This document shows positions 49,897 to 59,607 of a stretch of DNA of 64,000 nt, in pieces. Source of the DNA: Eubacteriaceae bacterium (GTDB lineage: Bacteria; Bacillota; Clostridia; Lachnospirales; Lachnospiraceae); NCBI GenBank assembly GCA_902362455.1, contig CABIWJ010000001.1:186001-250000 (forward strand), given 5' to 3'. A program made the position numbers and the translations under genes. Below the pieces are notes generated by a model, which ran no database searches, was not told the origin of the DNA, and was given only the letters and a program-made list of their open reading frames with translations. The first letter of the stretch is position 1. The number at the start of each line of letters is the position of its first letter.

Positions 49897-51137
49897 TAGT
49901 CATTACCTCTCTTTCCGAAATGCTTAATTTCTAATAAATGTATCTTAATAAATATAGTCGTTAATAATGTAAAAATGCCAGTAAATATTAGCAATTTAAT
50001 TATGTGTTCTGTAAAGATTTCACCTGTAAACATTGTTCCAATAATGTTAAGAATATAGGTCGTTGGCATATAATCAGCAATTTTCGATATTGGTTCAGGA
50101 AGCAGTATATCTGGAATAAATGCGCCTGAAATAAATGAACATATTATAACTAAGATGAAATGTAGCAGGATTGCACTGTATTTACCGGACATAAGATTAC
50201 CTGTAAAGCACATAAATGCTGAACAACACAGACATATAAATAAGTTGTTAATTAAGATGTTCTTAAGGCTTAATTGAAAGCCAATATCTATCTTTGAATT
50301 TAAGGCATATAGTATAATCATAAATGTTGATGCAAGCACATATAAGACAGTAAAATTACTGATAAGATGTGCCAGGGTTTGTGAAAATGCACCAATTCCA
50401 TTCTGGTGCAGTTTTAAAGATATAACCTCGTCAGTATCTTTACTCTTAAGAATAAATACGCAGCCAAGAAGTAGCAGGATAAGCATAATTCCTGAAGCAA
50501 AATAATAATTAGTCGTGCTTAAATTACCAGTCGCGGTTATTATATGTCTGTCAAAGAATTTGCCCCTATTAAAGGCTTTGCCAAGATAAATCATATTAAG
50601 TGACTTATTAGCTTTGTTTTCATATTCTAATACATCATTAGCCTTATAATAGTCGTGAAGGGTATAAACGCCTGCCTGGGCAGTCTGAAGTGTATACTGT
50701 GCAGCTTTTGTAAGCTCAGTTATAATCATAGTATAAATAGATTTTGTAGACGAATAACGTATGGATATAGGGTAGTTTTCGCCATTCATAAGGCTGTTCA
50801 TAAAATCTTTAGGTATTATTACTGCAGCTATAGCATCTTCATTTTGAACCATTTTAATAGCGGTATCATAATCAGATTCAATTATATTACAAACAGAATT
50901 AATACTTTTAGAACTTCTGAGAGCAGAGACTATAAGTCCTGTCATTTCTGAATCGTCTTGTGACGTAAATACAATGGTTCTTTTTTCTTTTATAGAGACA
51001 TCTGAATATAGTAATTTAGAAGCACAAAAAACAATTGCCCCTACCACGAGTGACAGGGCAATTGTTCCTATTAGTATCTGGGGAATTAATTTAAATTTTC
51101 TTTTTAATTCAAGTTTTAAATAAATTAACTTATTCAT
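49896..51137 (-). CDS. ABC-2-type permease subunit
   Basis: 413 residues from the ATG at 51137, with GGTGAAAAT before it; the longer frame to 51167 is less likely. Like its neighbour it has an N-terminal segment (IPQILIGTIALSLVVGAIVF), an outside domain and five to six C-terminal segments. It probably forms a heterodimer with the protein encoded at 48841-49896. The substrate is unknown. Confidence 0.87.
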   Translation of the reverse strand: MNKLIYLKLELKRKFKLIPQILIGTIALSLVVGAIVFCASKLLYSDVSIKEKRTIVFTSQDDSEMTGLIVSALRSSKSINSVCNIIESDYDTAIKMVQNEDAIAAVIIPKDFMNSLMNGENYPISIRYSSTKSIYTMIITELTKAAQYTLQTAQAGVYTLHDYYKANDVLEYENKANKSLNMIYLGKAFNRGKFFDRHIITATGNLSTTNYYFASGIMLILLLLGCVFILKSKDTDEVISLKLHQNGIGAFSQTLAHLISNFTVLYVLASTFMIILYALNSKIDIGFQLSLKNILINNLFICLCCSAFMCFTGNLMSGKYSAILLHFILVIICSFISGAFIPDILLPEPISKIADYMPTTYILNIIGTMFTGEIFTEHIIKLLIFTGIFTLLTTIFIKIHLLEIKHFGKRGND

Positions 51138-51156
51138 ATTTTCACCAGCTTCAAAT

Positions 51157-52935
51157 TTAATCCTCAATAGTTTTAGTGAAGAAATTACTAATACTGCCTA
51201 TAAGGTTATATTTCTCTGAATCAGACAGTGAATTGATATCTACAGTTGAACCGGATGGCTTAGTAATCTTTGGCTTACCAGTATCAAGAGATAAATTGCC
51301 ATTAAGTGTTATCAGCTTATTATATCCTTGTGCAACCTGAAAGCTTGTCATGTCAAAATCAAAAGATTTTCCTTTTTTGATATTGTTAAATTTACCCTGT
51401 AACACAATAATTGTATCAGTATTAAGTGTTGCTTCAACATTGTAGTCGTTAGAATCTGCGTTAAAATCTTCAGCTACATTTAATTCTAATAAGGAGTCAT
51501 AGCCAGATAGGACTGAAATATCATGGCTTAAATAAGTAGTATTATCTTCGACTTCTTTAGTTCTGTCATATATTATTGAAAAATTATTATCTGAATCCGT
51601 AATCGTTAATGTAAATATCATACTATCGGCAGGATTGATTTCGTCATATGATTCGATTGAGAAATCAATATTGAATTCCTCACCAGATATTTCGATGGAA
51701 TTGTTAGAATTAAAATTAGTTAACTGACCTTTCTTGTTCTTCCATACTGTAAATGCAATATCGCCCGAATATGCTTTTGCAGAATTATGTGCAACGTATT
51801 CAGCTTGTTTTTTGAGGTCACTTATTTCATCTTTGTCATATAATGATTCAATACTTGCGAATAACTCTTTGTTATCAAATGTTACAGTAATTAGTTTAGA
51901 AATAAACAGCTTCACACTATCTTCGCTGATTGTGTAGGTAGTACCTTTATTACCATATGAATCAGCATCAGTATCATTACTTGATATTCCTGAAAGGATA
52001 GTCTTGAAATCATCAGGATATGTTTCTTTAATCGCATATACATAGAGACTTATTATATCAGTATTATTGAATGAATCAAATGCATTTTTAAATAATTTAT
52101 CGCTATATGTATACACTGACTCATTAAAAGTAGGTATCTTAAACATTATCTTCTTATCATTGAAAAAGGATAAGAGAGAATATAATTTCATTCCTCTATA
52201 AGAAATGTCTGCATCAAGTGATGCTTGCTTTGAAGCTGTATTATGATTAAATGTAGCATTTAAAGTTGCACCACTAATATCTGTATCGGCATATATGTTA
52301 TCAACAGTAATTGTTGAGCTGAGACTTCCACATTTATTGTAGTTTGCAATAAGTTCTGAACTTCCAATAGCTGAATCAACAGGTGATGTAAAGTCGAACA
52401 ATCCTTCAAATAAAGATGGCTTATTGGCAAGGGAATCTTTCTTAGAAGATTTACCGTTGTTAAGGATATATGCGATACCACCAACTACGACAGCAAGAAT
52501 AAGACAGGCTATAACCACAGGGAATATTGGCTTACGTGTCTTAGCAGGCTTAGGTGCAATATTTCTTCGCTCATTAATGTTATTGTCAATTTTGTTACTA
52601 ACATTATCATTAGTGTCGTTGTTACTATTATCTTCGATAGAAGCATCGGTTTTTGAATCAGTTACTTTATCTTCAACAGGAGCTTCAGATTTTACATCTG
52701 TTGAATTATCTTCGACTTTATCAATTTGTGCATTAGTTTTATTATTACTATTATCTTCAATAGAAGTTTCAACTTTTATATCAGTTGTCTTATCTTCAGA
52801 TTTTACATTAGTTGTGTTGTCTTCAGCTTCCTCAGAAACATTTGTAAAGAAAAGATTACTGATTGCTGCGTCAGTTGCGACATTTTGATTAGAGTCATTA
52901 TTAATATTTACAGGCTCTTTTTTATTATTTCTCAT
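51157..52935 (-). CDS. Large Asn/Asp-rich single-span membrane protein (DUF6583-like)
   Basis: 592 residues from the ATG at 52935, which has GGAG ahead. Residues 1-130 are low-complexity and repeat units such as SIEDNSNN and TDVKSE. A single membrane segment follows (IFPVVIACLILAVVVGGIAY), and then ~430 outside residues of beta-rich character. Similar proteins in Lachnospiraceae (DUF6583, recalled) have no known role. Its place between the ATPase and permease genes suggests an accessory of the exporter, perhaps binding substrate outside. Confidence 0.75.
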   Translation of the reverse strand: MRNNKKEPVNINNDSNQNVATDAAISNLFFTNVSEEAEDNTTNVKSEDKTTDIKVETSIEDNSNNKTNAQIDKVEDNSTDVKSEAPVEDKVTDSKTDASIEDNSNNDTNDNVSNKIDNNINERRNIAPKPAKTRKPIFPVVIACLILAVVVGGIAYILNNGKSSKKDSLANKPSLFEGLFDFTSPVDSAIGSSELIANYNKCGSLSSTITVDNIYADTDISGATLNATFNHNTASKQASLDADISYRGMKLYSLLSFFNDKKIMFKIPTFNESVYTYSDKLFKNAFDSFNNTDIISLYVYAIKETYPDDFKTILSGISSNDTDADSYGNKGTTYTISEDSVKLFISKLITVTFDNKELFASIESLYDKDEISDLKKQAEYVAHNSAKAYSGDIAFTVWKNKKGQLTNFNSNNSIEISGEEFNIDFSIESYDEINPADSMIFTLTITDSDNNFSIIYDRTKEVEDNTTYLSHDISVLSGYDSLLELNVAEDFNADSNDYNVEATLNTDTIIVLQGKFNNIKKGKSFDFDMTSFQVAQGYNKLITLNGNLSLDTGKPKITKPSGSTVDINSLSDSEKYNLIGSISNFFTKTIED

Positions 52936-53048
52936 TGTATTCTCCATTCCACAGGTGTATATGTCGGAAAATCTGCAAACTGAATATCAGATTCAATATG
53001 CGGTAAAAGTTAAATGTGACACCTGTGACGCATTTAACTGAATATGAA

Positions 53049-53723
53049 TTAAAGTAATTTAACAAGTTCATCATCTGTAAGGTTCGTGGAAATCTCTGAT
53101 AAACAGCCATCTTTAAGTAAGAATAATCGGTTGCATACAGACAGCTCATTCTGGTCGTGCGATACGACAATTATAGAATCATTTAATTTAGAAGTATAAT
53201 ACTTCATATAATTTCTGATGTCGTGTTTGGCAGCGATGTCAAGTGCAGCACTTGGCTCGTCCAGGATTAAAAGAGATGGATTATTAAGTAATGCGATTCC
53301 AATACTTAGACGTTTCTTCATTCCACCAGACATTTTCATAACTTTTTTTTCTGCAAACTCATTTATGCCGAGTTCTTTTAATATACCTGATTCTAATTGC
53401 TTTACCAAATCTTTTTTCTTACCGTTGTACCAGAGACTTAGATTGTCTATTGCACTAAGTTCTGAAATCAATGGGTTCTCCTGTGGAACATAGCTGATAT
53501 TATCTCTGGCTTTCTTAGATGAGCCAAGAATATTATTGCCATCTAGAAGAATTTCACCACTATCGGGTTTGCTAAGTCCACTTATTATAGAAAGTAAAGT
53601 TGTCTTACCCGTTCCATTTGCACCTACGATGCCGATACAATCCCCGGGTTTAACAGAAAATGATACATTATTAAGAACCTTGTGTCTGCCGTAGCTTTTA
53701 CTAATTCCTTTTATTTCTATCAT
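53049..53723 (-). CDS. ABC transporter ATPase for the ABC-2 exporter
   Basis: 224 residues with Walker A GANGTGKTTLLS, signature KMSGGMKKRLSIGIALLNNP and Walker B LLILDEPSAALD; switch VVSHDQNE. The signature and length fit CcmA/NatA-type exporters. It is the first gene of the operon, followed by the membrane protein and two permeases. Confidence 0.94.
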   Translation of the reverse strand: MIEIKGISKSYGRHKVLNNVSFSVKPGDCIGIVGANGTGKTTLLSIISGLSKPDSGEILLDGNNILGSSKKARDNISYVPQENPLISELSAIDNLSLWYNGKKKDLVKQLESGILKELGINEFAEKKVMKMSGGMKKRLSIGIALLNNPSLLILDEPSAALDIAAKHDIRNYMKYYTSKLNDSIIVVSHDQNELSVCNRLFLLKDGCLSEISTNLTDDELVKLL

Positions 53724-53857
53724 ATAGACCTCACTTAGTTCTCACTTATATAAAGTTTATGTGAGCCTTTCTAAAATGTAATTCGTAGAAAATATAACAT
53801 AATAGGGGAATTTATGCAATAATAATGGTGTCAAAATAAAAATCTTCTAAAAAGTGC

Positions 53858-53885
53858 TTGACATATTATTCAGAGGGTGTATAAT
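53858..53885 (+). promoter_or_regulatory. Promoter of the amt gene
   Basis: TTGACA (53858-53863), 16 bp, TATAAT (53880-53885). Confidence 0.85.
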
Positions 53886-53904
53886 ACACAACATAAACGG
53901 CGAA

Positions 53905-53939
53905 GGCGTCTGAGATTAATTTCTTAGACGTCTTTTTTT
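53905..53939 (+). terminator. Leader terminator (attenuator) upstream of amt
   Basis: GGCGTCTGAG pairs with CTTAGACGTC (eight normal pairs plus two G-U) over an 8-base loop, followed by TTTTTTT. It lies ~20 bases after the expected transcript start and 80 before amt, so most transcripts would stop unless antitermination occurs, as ANTAR proteins do for nitrogen genes. Confidence 0.75.
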
Positions 53940-54018
53940 GTTTCGCGAACTAGCCTGGTGCATCGCAAGATGCAAAATATTTGAAAAGAGAAAAGAAATG
54001 TGAATGGAGGTAGTGTTT

Positions 54019-55773
54019 ATGGAATTTAGTGCTGTTAACACGATATGGGTACTTCTTGGTGCCGCTTTAGTATTCTTTATGCAAGCTGGTTTTGCGATGG
54101 TTGAGACTGGATTTACCAGAGCAAAGAACGCCGGTAATATTATAATGAAAAACCTGATGGACTTCTGTATTGGTACTCCGGTATTCTGGTTAGTTGGTTT
54201 TGGATTGATGTTTGGTAAAGGAAATGGTTTCGTAGGTTCTATTAAAGGTATTGCAACCGCATCTAATTACGGAACAGGAATGTTACCTGATGGAGTTCCA
54301 TTTTATGCATACTTAATCTTCCAGACAGTGTTCTGTGCAACAGCAGCAACAATTGTTTCGGGAGCAATGGCAGAGAGAACAAAATTTATTTCTTATTGCG
54401 TATATAGTTTTATTATTAGTTTAGTTATCTATCCTATTGAAGCACACTGGATATGGGGCGGTGGCTGGTTAGCTACCAGAGGCTTCCACGACTTTGCTGG
54501 TTCAACAGCAGTACATATGTGTGGCGGTGCAGCAGCTCTTATCGGTGCCTGGATATTAGGACCTCGTATTGGTAAATATGGTAAAGACGGAAAGCCAAAA
54601 GCTATTCCGGGACACAGTTTAACACTTGGTGCACTCGGTGTATTTATCCTTTGGTTCTGCTGGTTCGGTTTCAATGGTTGTTCAACAGTTTCGATGGAAG
54701 GCGATTCAATTGCATTAGCAGGAAAGATTTTCGTAACAACTAACCTTGCAGCAGCAGTTGCAACATGTACAGTAATGATTATTACATGGATAAGATATAA
54801 GAAACCTGATGTTTCAATGACACTTAATGGTTCGCTTGCAGGACTTGTAGCTATTACAGCAGGCTGTGATACAGTTTCACCAATAAGTGCAGCAATCATT
54901 GGTATAATTTCAGGCTTCGTAGTAGTATTTGGTATTGAATTTGTAGATAAAGTATTAAAAGTAGATGATCCTGTTGGTGCAGTTGGTGTACATTTCTTAA
55001 ATGGTTTAGCAGGTACAATCTGTGTAGGACTTTTCTCAGATGGTGCTACAACAGCAATTGATGGTGAATCTGTAAAAGGTTTATTCACAGGCGGTGGTGC
55101 CAAATTACTTGGTGTTCAGGCACTTGGTGTTGTGTCAGTATGTGCCTGGGTATTCATAACAATGGGACTTGTATTCTTAGCAATTAAACATACAATTGGT
55201 TTACGTGCTTCAAGAGAAGAAGAAATTCTTGGTCTTGATATTACAGAACATAATCTTGAATCATCATATGCAGACTTTATGCCGGCATCAGTTCCTACTA
55301 TATTAGGTTCATCTTCTAAGAAAGATAAAGAAGAAACAAAAGTTCCAGTATCAGAAGCAGTTCCGGTACAGTTAGTATCAGATGATAAACCAGTTGCAAG
55401 TGATGTTAAACTTTCTAAGGTTGATATTATTTGTAAACAGAGTAAATTTGAAGAATTAAAAGATGCATTAAATGCAATTGGCGTAATGGGAATTACCGTA
55501 ACACAGGTACTTGGCTGTGGCGCACAGAAAGGTAATGTTAAATACTATCGTGGTGTTGAATTAGATATGGTATTACTTCCAAAAGTTAAAGTAGAAGTAG
55601 TAGTAAGTAAAGTTCCAGTATTGGATGTAGTAAATGCAGCTAAGAAAGCACTTTATACAGGCAACATCGGAGATGGTAAGATATTTGTATACGATGTAGA
55701 AAATGTAATTAAAGTAAGAACAGGTGAGCAGGGCTTCGATGCACTTCAGGGTGATGACGATTTATTAGCTTAA
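54019..55773 (+). CDS. amt: Ammonium transporter fused to a PII signalling domain
   Basis: 584 residues from the ATG at 54019, with GGAGG ahead. Residues 1-~405 are Amt with eleven segments and the pore histidines in STAVHMCGGAAALIG and GAVGVHFLNGLAGT. After a linker, residues ~460-575 form a PII domain: KVDIICKQSKFEELKDALNA, T-loop region GCGAQKGNVKYYRGVELDMV and LLPKVKVEVVV. In most bacteria PII is a separate GlnK protein that plugs Amt. Here it is covalently attached. The T-loop Tyr is kept. Confidence 0.95.
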   Translation: MEFSAVNTIWVLLGAALVFFMQAGFAMVETGFTRAKNAGNIIMKNLMDFCIGTPVFWLVGFGLMFGKGNGFVGSIKGIATASNYGTGMLPDGVPFYAYLIFQTVFCATAATIVSGAMAERTKFISYCVYSFIISLVIYPIEAHWIWGGGWLATRGFHDFAGSTAVHMCGGAAALIGAWILGPRIGKYGKDGKPKAIPGHSLTLGALGVFILWFCWFGFNGCSTVSMEGDSIALAGKIFVTTNLAAAVATCTVMIITWIRYKKPDVSMTLNGSLAGLVAITAGCDTVSPISAAIIGIISGFVVVFGIEFVDKVLKVDDPVGAVGVHFLNGLAGTICVGLFSDGATTAIDGESVKGLFTGGGAKLLGVQALGVVSVCAWVFITMGLVFLAIKHTIGLRASREEEILGLDITEHNLESSYADFMPASVPTILGSSSKKDKEETKVPVSEAVPVQLVSDDKPVASDVKLSKVDIICKQSKFEELKDALNAIGVMGITVTQVLGCGAQKGNVKYYRGVELDMVLLPKVKVEVVVSKVPVLDVVNAAKKALYTGNIGDGKIFVYDVENVIKVRTGEQGFDALQGDDDLLA

Positions 55774-55811
55774 TCGCTTGCGAAAACACATTACATTTTT
55801 AACATAAATAA

Positions 55812-55843
55812 AACACACAAAACACGAAAAACACGAAAAACAC
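55812..55843. repeat. Short AAAACACG-type tandem repeat
   Basis: ACACACAAAACACGAAAAACACG continues in the same manner for about four units between the amt stop and its terminator. Confidence 0.6.
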
Positions 55844-55846
55844 AAA

Positions 55847-55884
55847 GAAAAACCGGATAGCTGAAAAGTTATCCGGTTTTTCTT
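55847..55884 (+). terminator. Terminator after amt
   Basis: AAAAACCGGATAG pairs with TTATCCGGTTTTT; T residues follow. Confidence 0.92.
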
Positions 55885-55927
55885 TTGACTAATGTCATAT
55901 TAGATAGATATAAAGCATCTGCCTTCA

Positions 55928-56437
55928 TCAGTTTTCTTTCATAAGATACCCTTTATTCTTAAGCTCCTCCACGATAATATTCAGAACTTCTTCATTTTCA
56001 GCAGAGATTGTATGATAGTGGTAGTTAGAGGTTATGTTTTTAAGCGGTGTAGATTTACCACTTTTTATATTTTCGATAAACTCTTTTACATTACGTCTTG
56101 AGCGGATGTTTAAATCAGCACTTATTTTACCGTAGACTTTATGATGTACGAATACATCGATAACAGCACCGCCAAGGTCTACAATGGTATTTAATTCATC
56201 CTCGGTCTGTTCATCAGTATGATTAACTTTAACGACGATTGTAGCACCAGACGGAGAATTAAGAAAATAGCCTCTGTTTGTAGAAATGATGTCATAGCCT
56301 TCGGCACGTAGAAGTGCAATATCAGATACTATGATCTGGCGGCTTACATCAAGTGATTTAGAAAGTGAACCACCGGAAACAGGTGATTTATCGCTTATCA
56401 TTTTAATTATGGAATCTCTTCGCTCTTTTCCGGTCAT
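55928..56437 (-). CDS. niaR: NiaR-type niacin-responsive repressor
   Basis: 169 residues: an HTH_11 domain (SGGSLSKSLDVSRQIIVSDI) and a 3H domain with the three conserved histidines in VNHTDE, VDVFVHHKVYG-like VIDVFVHHKVYG and NYHYHTIS. NiaR binds nicotinate or a derivative and represses NAD synthesis and niacin uptake genes. It is the last gene of the nad operon, which it probably controls through the site at 59591-59607. AAAGGA is ahead of the ATG. Confidence 0.93.
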   Translation of the reverse strand: MTGKERRDSIIKMISDKSPVSGGSLSKSLDVSRQIIVSDIALLRAEGYDIISTNRGYFLNSPSGATIVVKVNHTDEQTEDELNTIVDLGGAVIDVFVHHKVYGKISADLNIRSRRNVKEFIENIKSGKSTPLKNITSNYHYHTISAENEEVLNIIVEELKNKGYLMKEN

Positions 56438-56455
56438 AATTTATAGTGTCCTTTC

Positions 56456-57307
56456 TTAAATGCTATGAAGATTTTTAAGAGATACATCAAGTATAGGCGC
56501 TGAATGAGTGAGAGCACCTGAAGAAATGTAGTCAACCCCTATATCGGATAAAGCATTGATTTTCTGAAGGGTAACATTTCCTGAACATTCAGTTTTAGCA
56601 CGTCCATCAATTATTCTGACAGCTTCTTTCATATCATCATGAGACATATTATCAAGCATAATAATATCTGCACCGGCATTAACAGCTTCTCTTACCATGT
56701 CAAGATTTTCAACCTCGACTTCGATTTTGCGGACAAATGAAGCATATGATTTAGCCATTTCAATAGCTCTTGTAATACTTCCGGCAGCACCGATATGATT
56801 ATCTTTAAGAAGTATTCCGTCAGATAAGTTGAATCTGTGGTTTGAACCGCCACCGACCTTAACGGCATATTTCTCGAAGATACGCATATTAGGAGTTGTT
56901 TTACGGGTATCTAGAAGAGTTATGCCACTTCCCTTTAATAATTCAACGATTTTATTAGTATAAGTAGCGATACCGCTCATTCTCTGAAGATAGTTAAGAG
57001 CAGTACGTTCGCCTGATAATAGAACACGAATATCCCCGGTTACCTTTGCAAGGTGCATACCATTAGTAACTGTATCGCCGTCTTTACAGAACAATTCGAC
57101 TTTGACAGTATCATCTAATAATTCAAATGCACGTTTAAATACATTAAGTCCGGCAATAATACCGTCCTGCTTACATATAAGGTCTACAGTTCCTAACTGA
57201 AATTCAGGCATAACTGCATTAGTTGTAATATCTTCACTTGTAATATCTTCTTTGAGCGCCATCATAATAAGCTCATCGGCATTGATTTTCATTGTAATAT
57301 TGTTCAT
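56456..57307 (-). CDS. nadC: Nicotinate-nucleotide pyrophosphorylase (quinolinate PRTase)
   Basis: 283 residues. Motifs NYLQRMSGIATYTNK, LLDTRKTTPNMRIFEKYAVK and VGGGSNHRFNLSDGILLKDNH are those of NadC, including the quinolinate-binding Arg and His. It turns quinolinate and PRPP into nicotinate mononucleotide, the third step of NAD synthesis. It follows the NadA-NadB gene by 10 bp. Confidence 0.96.
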   Translation of the reverse strand: MNNITMKINADELIMMALKEDITSEDITTNAVMPEFQLGTVDLICKQDGIIAGLNVFKRAFELLDDTVKVELFCKDGDTVTNGMHLAKVTGDIRVLLSGERTALNYLQRMSGIATYTNKIVELLKGSGITLLDTRKTTPNMRIFEKYAVKVGGGSNHRFNLSDGILLKDNHIGAAGSITRAIEMAKSYASFVRKIEVEVENLDMVREAVNAGADIIMLDNMSHDDMKEAVRIIDGRAKTECSGNVTLQKINALSDIGVDYISSGALTHSAPILDVSLKNLHSI

Positions 57308-57317
57308 TTTCTTCTAC

Positions 57318-59402
57318 TTAATTCCTTTCTGCATTTTTCTGCATATGAAGTGCAGCACGCTTTGCGAAAACCATACTCTCTAACAGAGAGTTACTTGCAA
57401 GCCGGTTCTTGCCATGGACACCATTGCAGGCTGTCTCGCCGACTGCATACAGGTTATCCATTGAAGTGTGGCTATTAGAATCAACCTTGATTCCACCCAT
57501 AAAATAGTGTTGTGCGGGAACGACAGGTATAGGTTCTTTAGTTACATCATATCCATTTTCTAAACAATGATGATAGATATGAGGAAAATGCTTTAATATA
57601 GTCTCTTCTGGAATAGGAGCCATTGAAAGCATAACATAATCAGTTCCGTCTTTCTCCATCTGCTCACGAATCTTCTGTGTAAGAATATCTCTTGGAAGAA
57701 GTTCGTTTACAAAGCGTTCCCCATTTTTATCAAGCAGAATTGCACCCTCTCCACGAACTGATTCTGATATGAGAAACCTTCTTCCAGGCTTGTCAGAATA
57801 CAAGGTGGTTGGGTGAATCTGCACATAATCTAAATGCTCTAATTCAATATTATATTTCTTAGACAGTTCAAGTGCATCTCCAGTCAAATGTGGAAAATTT
57901 GTTGAATGTTTATATAATCCTCCAATGCCACCTGAAGCTAATATGGTATCTTTAGCAAGAATTTCTAATATTTTATTATCAGATGTCTTAGCAACGATAC
58001 CAAGACATTTATTGCCATATGTGACTAAATCAGTCATTGTCACGTATTCAAGCATTTTGACATTAGATTTCTTCCTGACTGCGGCCAAAAGTTTAGAGGT
58101 TATTTCTTCGCCGGTTATATCTTCATGGAAGAGGATACGTGGCTTAGAATGACCGCCTTCTTTAGTATACACCATTTCACCTGATTTTGTCTGAAAATTC
58201 ACATCATAATTAATTAAATCATTAATAAGCTCTCTTGATGAACGAATCATAATATCCACGCTTTCAGGATTGTTTTCATAATGTCCTGCTTTCATCGTAT
58301 CTTCATAATAACTGTCATAATCATCATCATCAGTAAGGACACATATGCCGCCCTGTGCCAGGAACGAATCACTATGGTCAAAAGCTTCTTTAGAAATCAT
58401 AATGATATCTGAATCATCAGGAAGATTAAGTGCAGTATATAGACCTGATACGCCACAGCCGACTATTACATAATCTGTTTTAATAGTATTTTTAGAAGAG
58501 AGAGATAACATTTTCTCAAGTGGCTTGTTTGCAAGATTACTGAATTCTTCATCAAGGATTACCTGGTTAGATTTATTCTTTAATACATTGATAACTTTTT
58601 CAGGAGTAATTAATTTCATTCCAGGACATTCCTGTCTATCAGAGACCGGATAGAAAGTTTTATCAGAATTATCAGCCTGCAATTTATGAAATACACCGGT
58701 TTCTGTTGCAATTATGAATGATTTAGATGAACTTGTTTTGGCATATTTAATTATCTCAGAGGTACTTCCTATATAATCTGCATTTTCAAGGATTTCCTCA
58801 GTACATTCAGGGTGAGCAAGCACTAAGGCTTCAGGGTGGGCCTGTTTAGCTACACGTAAATCATTAATAGTTAAGTCTTTATGTATTGGACAGAAACCGT
58901 CATTGAATATGAAATGTTTATCAGGAAGCTGTTTAGCAATATATCTTCCGAGATTTTCATCAGGAATAAAATAGATATTCTTATTAGGAAGATTCTCTAC
59001 GACCTTTTTAGCATTGGCAGAAGTAACACACACATCTGACAATGATTTTAATTCGGCAGTTGAATTGATATAACAGACAACCGCAACATCATCATAGGTA
59101 TCCCTGACAATTTTAATCTTATCTGCATCACACATATGAGCCATCGGACAGTCTGCATTAGTGTCGGGTAATAATACGGTTTTGTCCTTGTTAAGTAACT
59201 TAGCACTTTCGCCCATAAATTCAACACCACACATAACGATTACATCGGCATCTGTCTGTGTGGCAATTTTACTCAGATAGAATGAATCACCTACATAATC
59301 AGCAATATCCTGGATATCGCCTGACACATAGTAGTGAGCTAGAATTACGGCATTGTTTTCTTTCTTTAATTTATTAATTTGTTCCTTGATTGAGTCTTTC
59401 AC
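57318..59402 (-). CDS. nadAB: Quinolinate synthase-L-aspartate oxidase fusion (NadA-NadB)
   Basis: One continuous frame codes for two enzymes. The first ~305 residues are NadA with the Fe-S ligands in VMCGVEFMGESAK, DGFCPIHKD and ECPGMKLIT. From about residue 310 the FAD-binding NadB begins (DYVIVGCGVSGLYTALNL), with DSFLAQGGICVL, EHLDYVQIHPTTLY and GKNRLASNSLLESMVF. NadB makes iminoaspartate, an unstable product that NadA consumes, so the fusion would pass it on directly. The GTG at 59402 has GGAG at good distance; an ATG at 59414 overlaps that site and is the alternative start. Confidence 0.93.
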   Translation of the reverse strand: MKDSIKEQINKLKKENNAVILAHYYVSGDIQDIADYVGDSFYLSKIATQTDADVIVMCGVEFMGESAKLLNKDKTVLLPDTNADCPMAHMCDADKIKIVRDTYDDVAVVCYINSTAELKSLSDVCVTSANAKKVVENLPNKNIYFIPDENLGRYIAKQLPDKHFIFNDGFCPIHKDLTINDLRVAKQAHPEALVLAHPECTEEILENADYIGSTSEIIKYAKTSSSKSFIIATETGVFHKLQADNSDKTFYPVSDRQECPGMKLITPEKVINVLKNKSNQVILDEEFSNLANKPLEKMLSLSSKNTIKTDYVIVGCGVSGLYTALNLPDDSDIIMISKEAFDHSDSFLAQGGICVLTDDDDYDSYYEDTMKAGHYENNPESVDIMIRSSRELINDLINYDVNFQTKSGEMVYTKEGGHSKPRILFHEDITGEEITSKLLAAVRKKSNVKMLEYVTMTDLVTYGNKCLGIVAKTSDNKILEILAKDTILASGGIGGLYKHSTNFPHLTGDALELSKKYNIELEHLDYVQIHPTTLYSDKPGRRFLISESVRGEGAILLDKNGERFVNELLPRDILTQKIREQMEKDGTDYVMLSMAPIPEETILKHFPHIYHHCLENGYDVTKEPIPVVPAQHYFMGGIKVDSNSHTSMDNLYAVGETACNGVHGKNRLASNSLLESMVFAKRAALHMQKNAERN

Positions 59403-59568
59403 TTTGGTCTCCATTCTGAAGCGTTAAAAGGGGATAAATATAAGGCTTATTTAACTGCCTGCGACGCTTCGGCGCAGAATAATATTTAAAAGCATAATAT
59501 TTGAAAAAACTGTGCAACATATGAGTACACAAATGTGTATCAAACTTTAAATGTTACAAAGTGAACAT

Positions 59569-59607
59569 ATATTAACATATATATTTACAATTGACAAGAC
59601 AGATGTT
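59569..59607 (-). promoter_or_regulatory. nadAB promoter with candidate NiaR operator
   Basis: Minus strand: TTGTCA (59597-59592), 17 bp, TAATAT (59574-59569). The -35 overlaps ATCTGTCTTGTCA (59604-59592), which resembles the CTGTCTTGACA-like core of NiaR sites as I recall it. Blocking of the -35 fits repression. Confidence 0.5.

Larger units (their letters stand above)
53724..54018 (+). other. Leader and promoter region of the amt gene
   Basis: It holds the promoter at 53858-53885, the hairpin-T-run at 53905-53939 and a further ~80 bases before the amt ribosome site. The left 130 bp, toward the exporter operon, shows no clear feature. Confidence 0.6.

Noticed and set aside
54429..55103. 224-codon open frame antisense to amt
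   Set aside because: It lies wholly inside a well-supported gene, has no ribosome site, and its Pro/Ala/Thr-rich product follows from the mirrored codons of the membrane protein.
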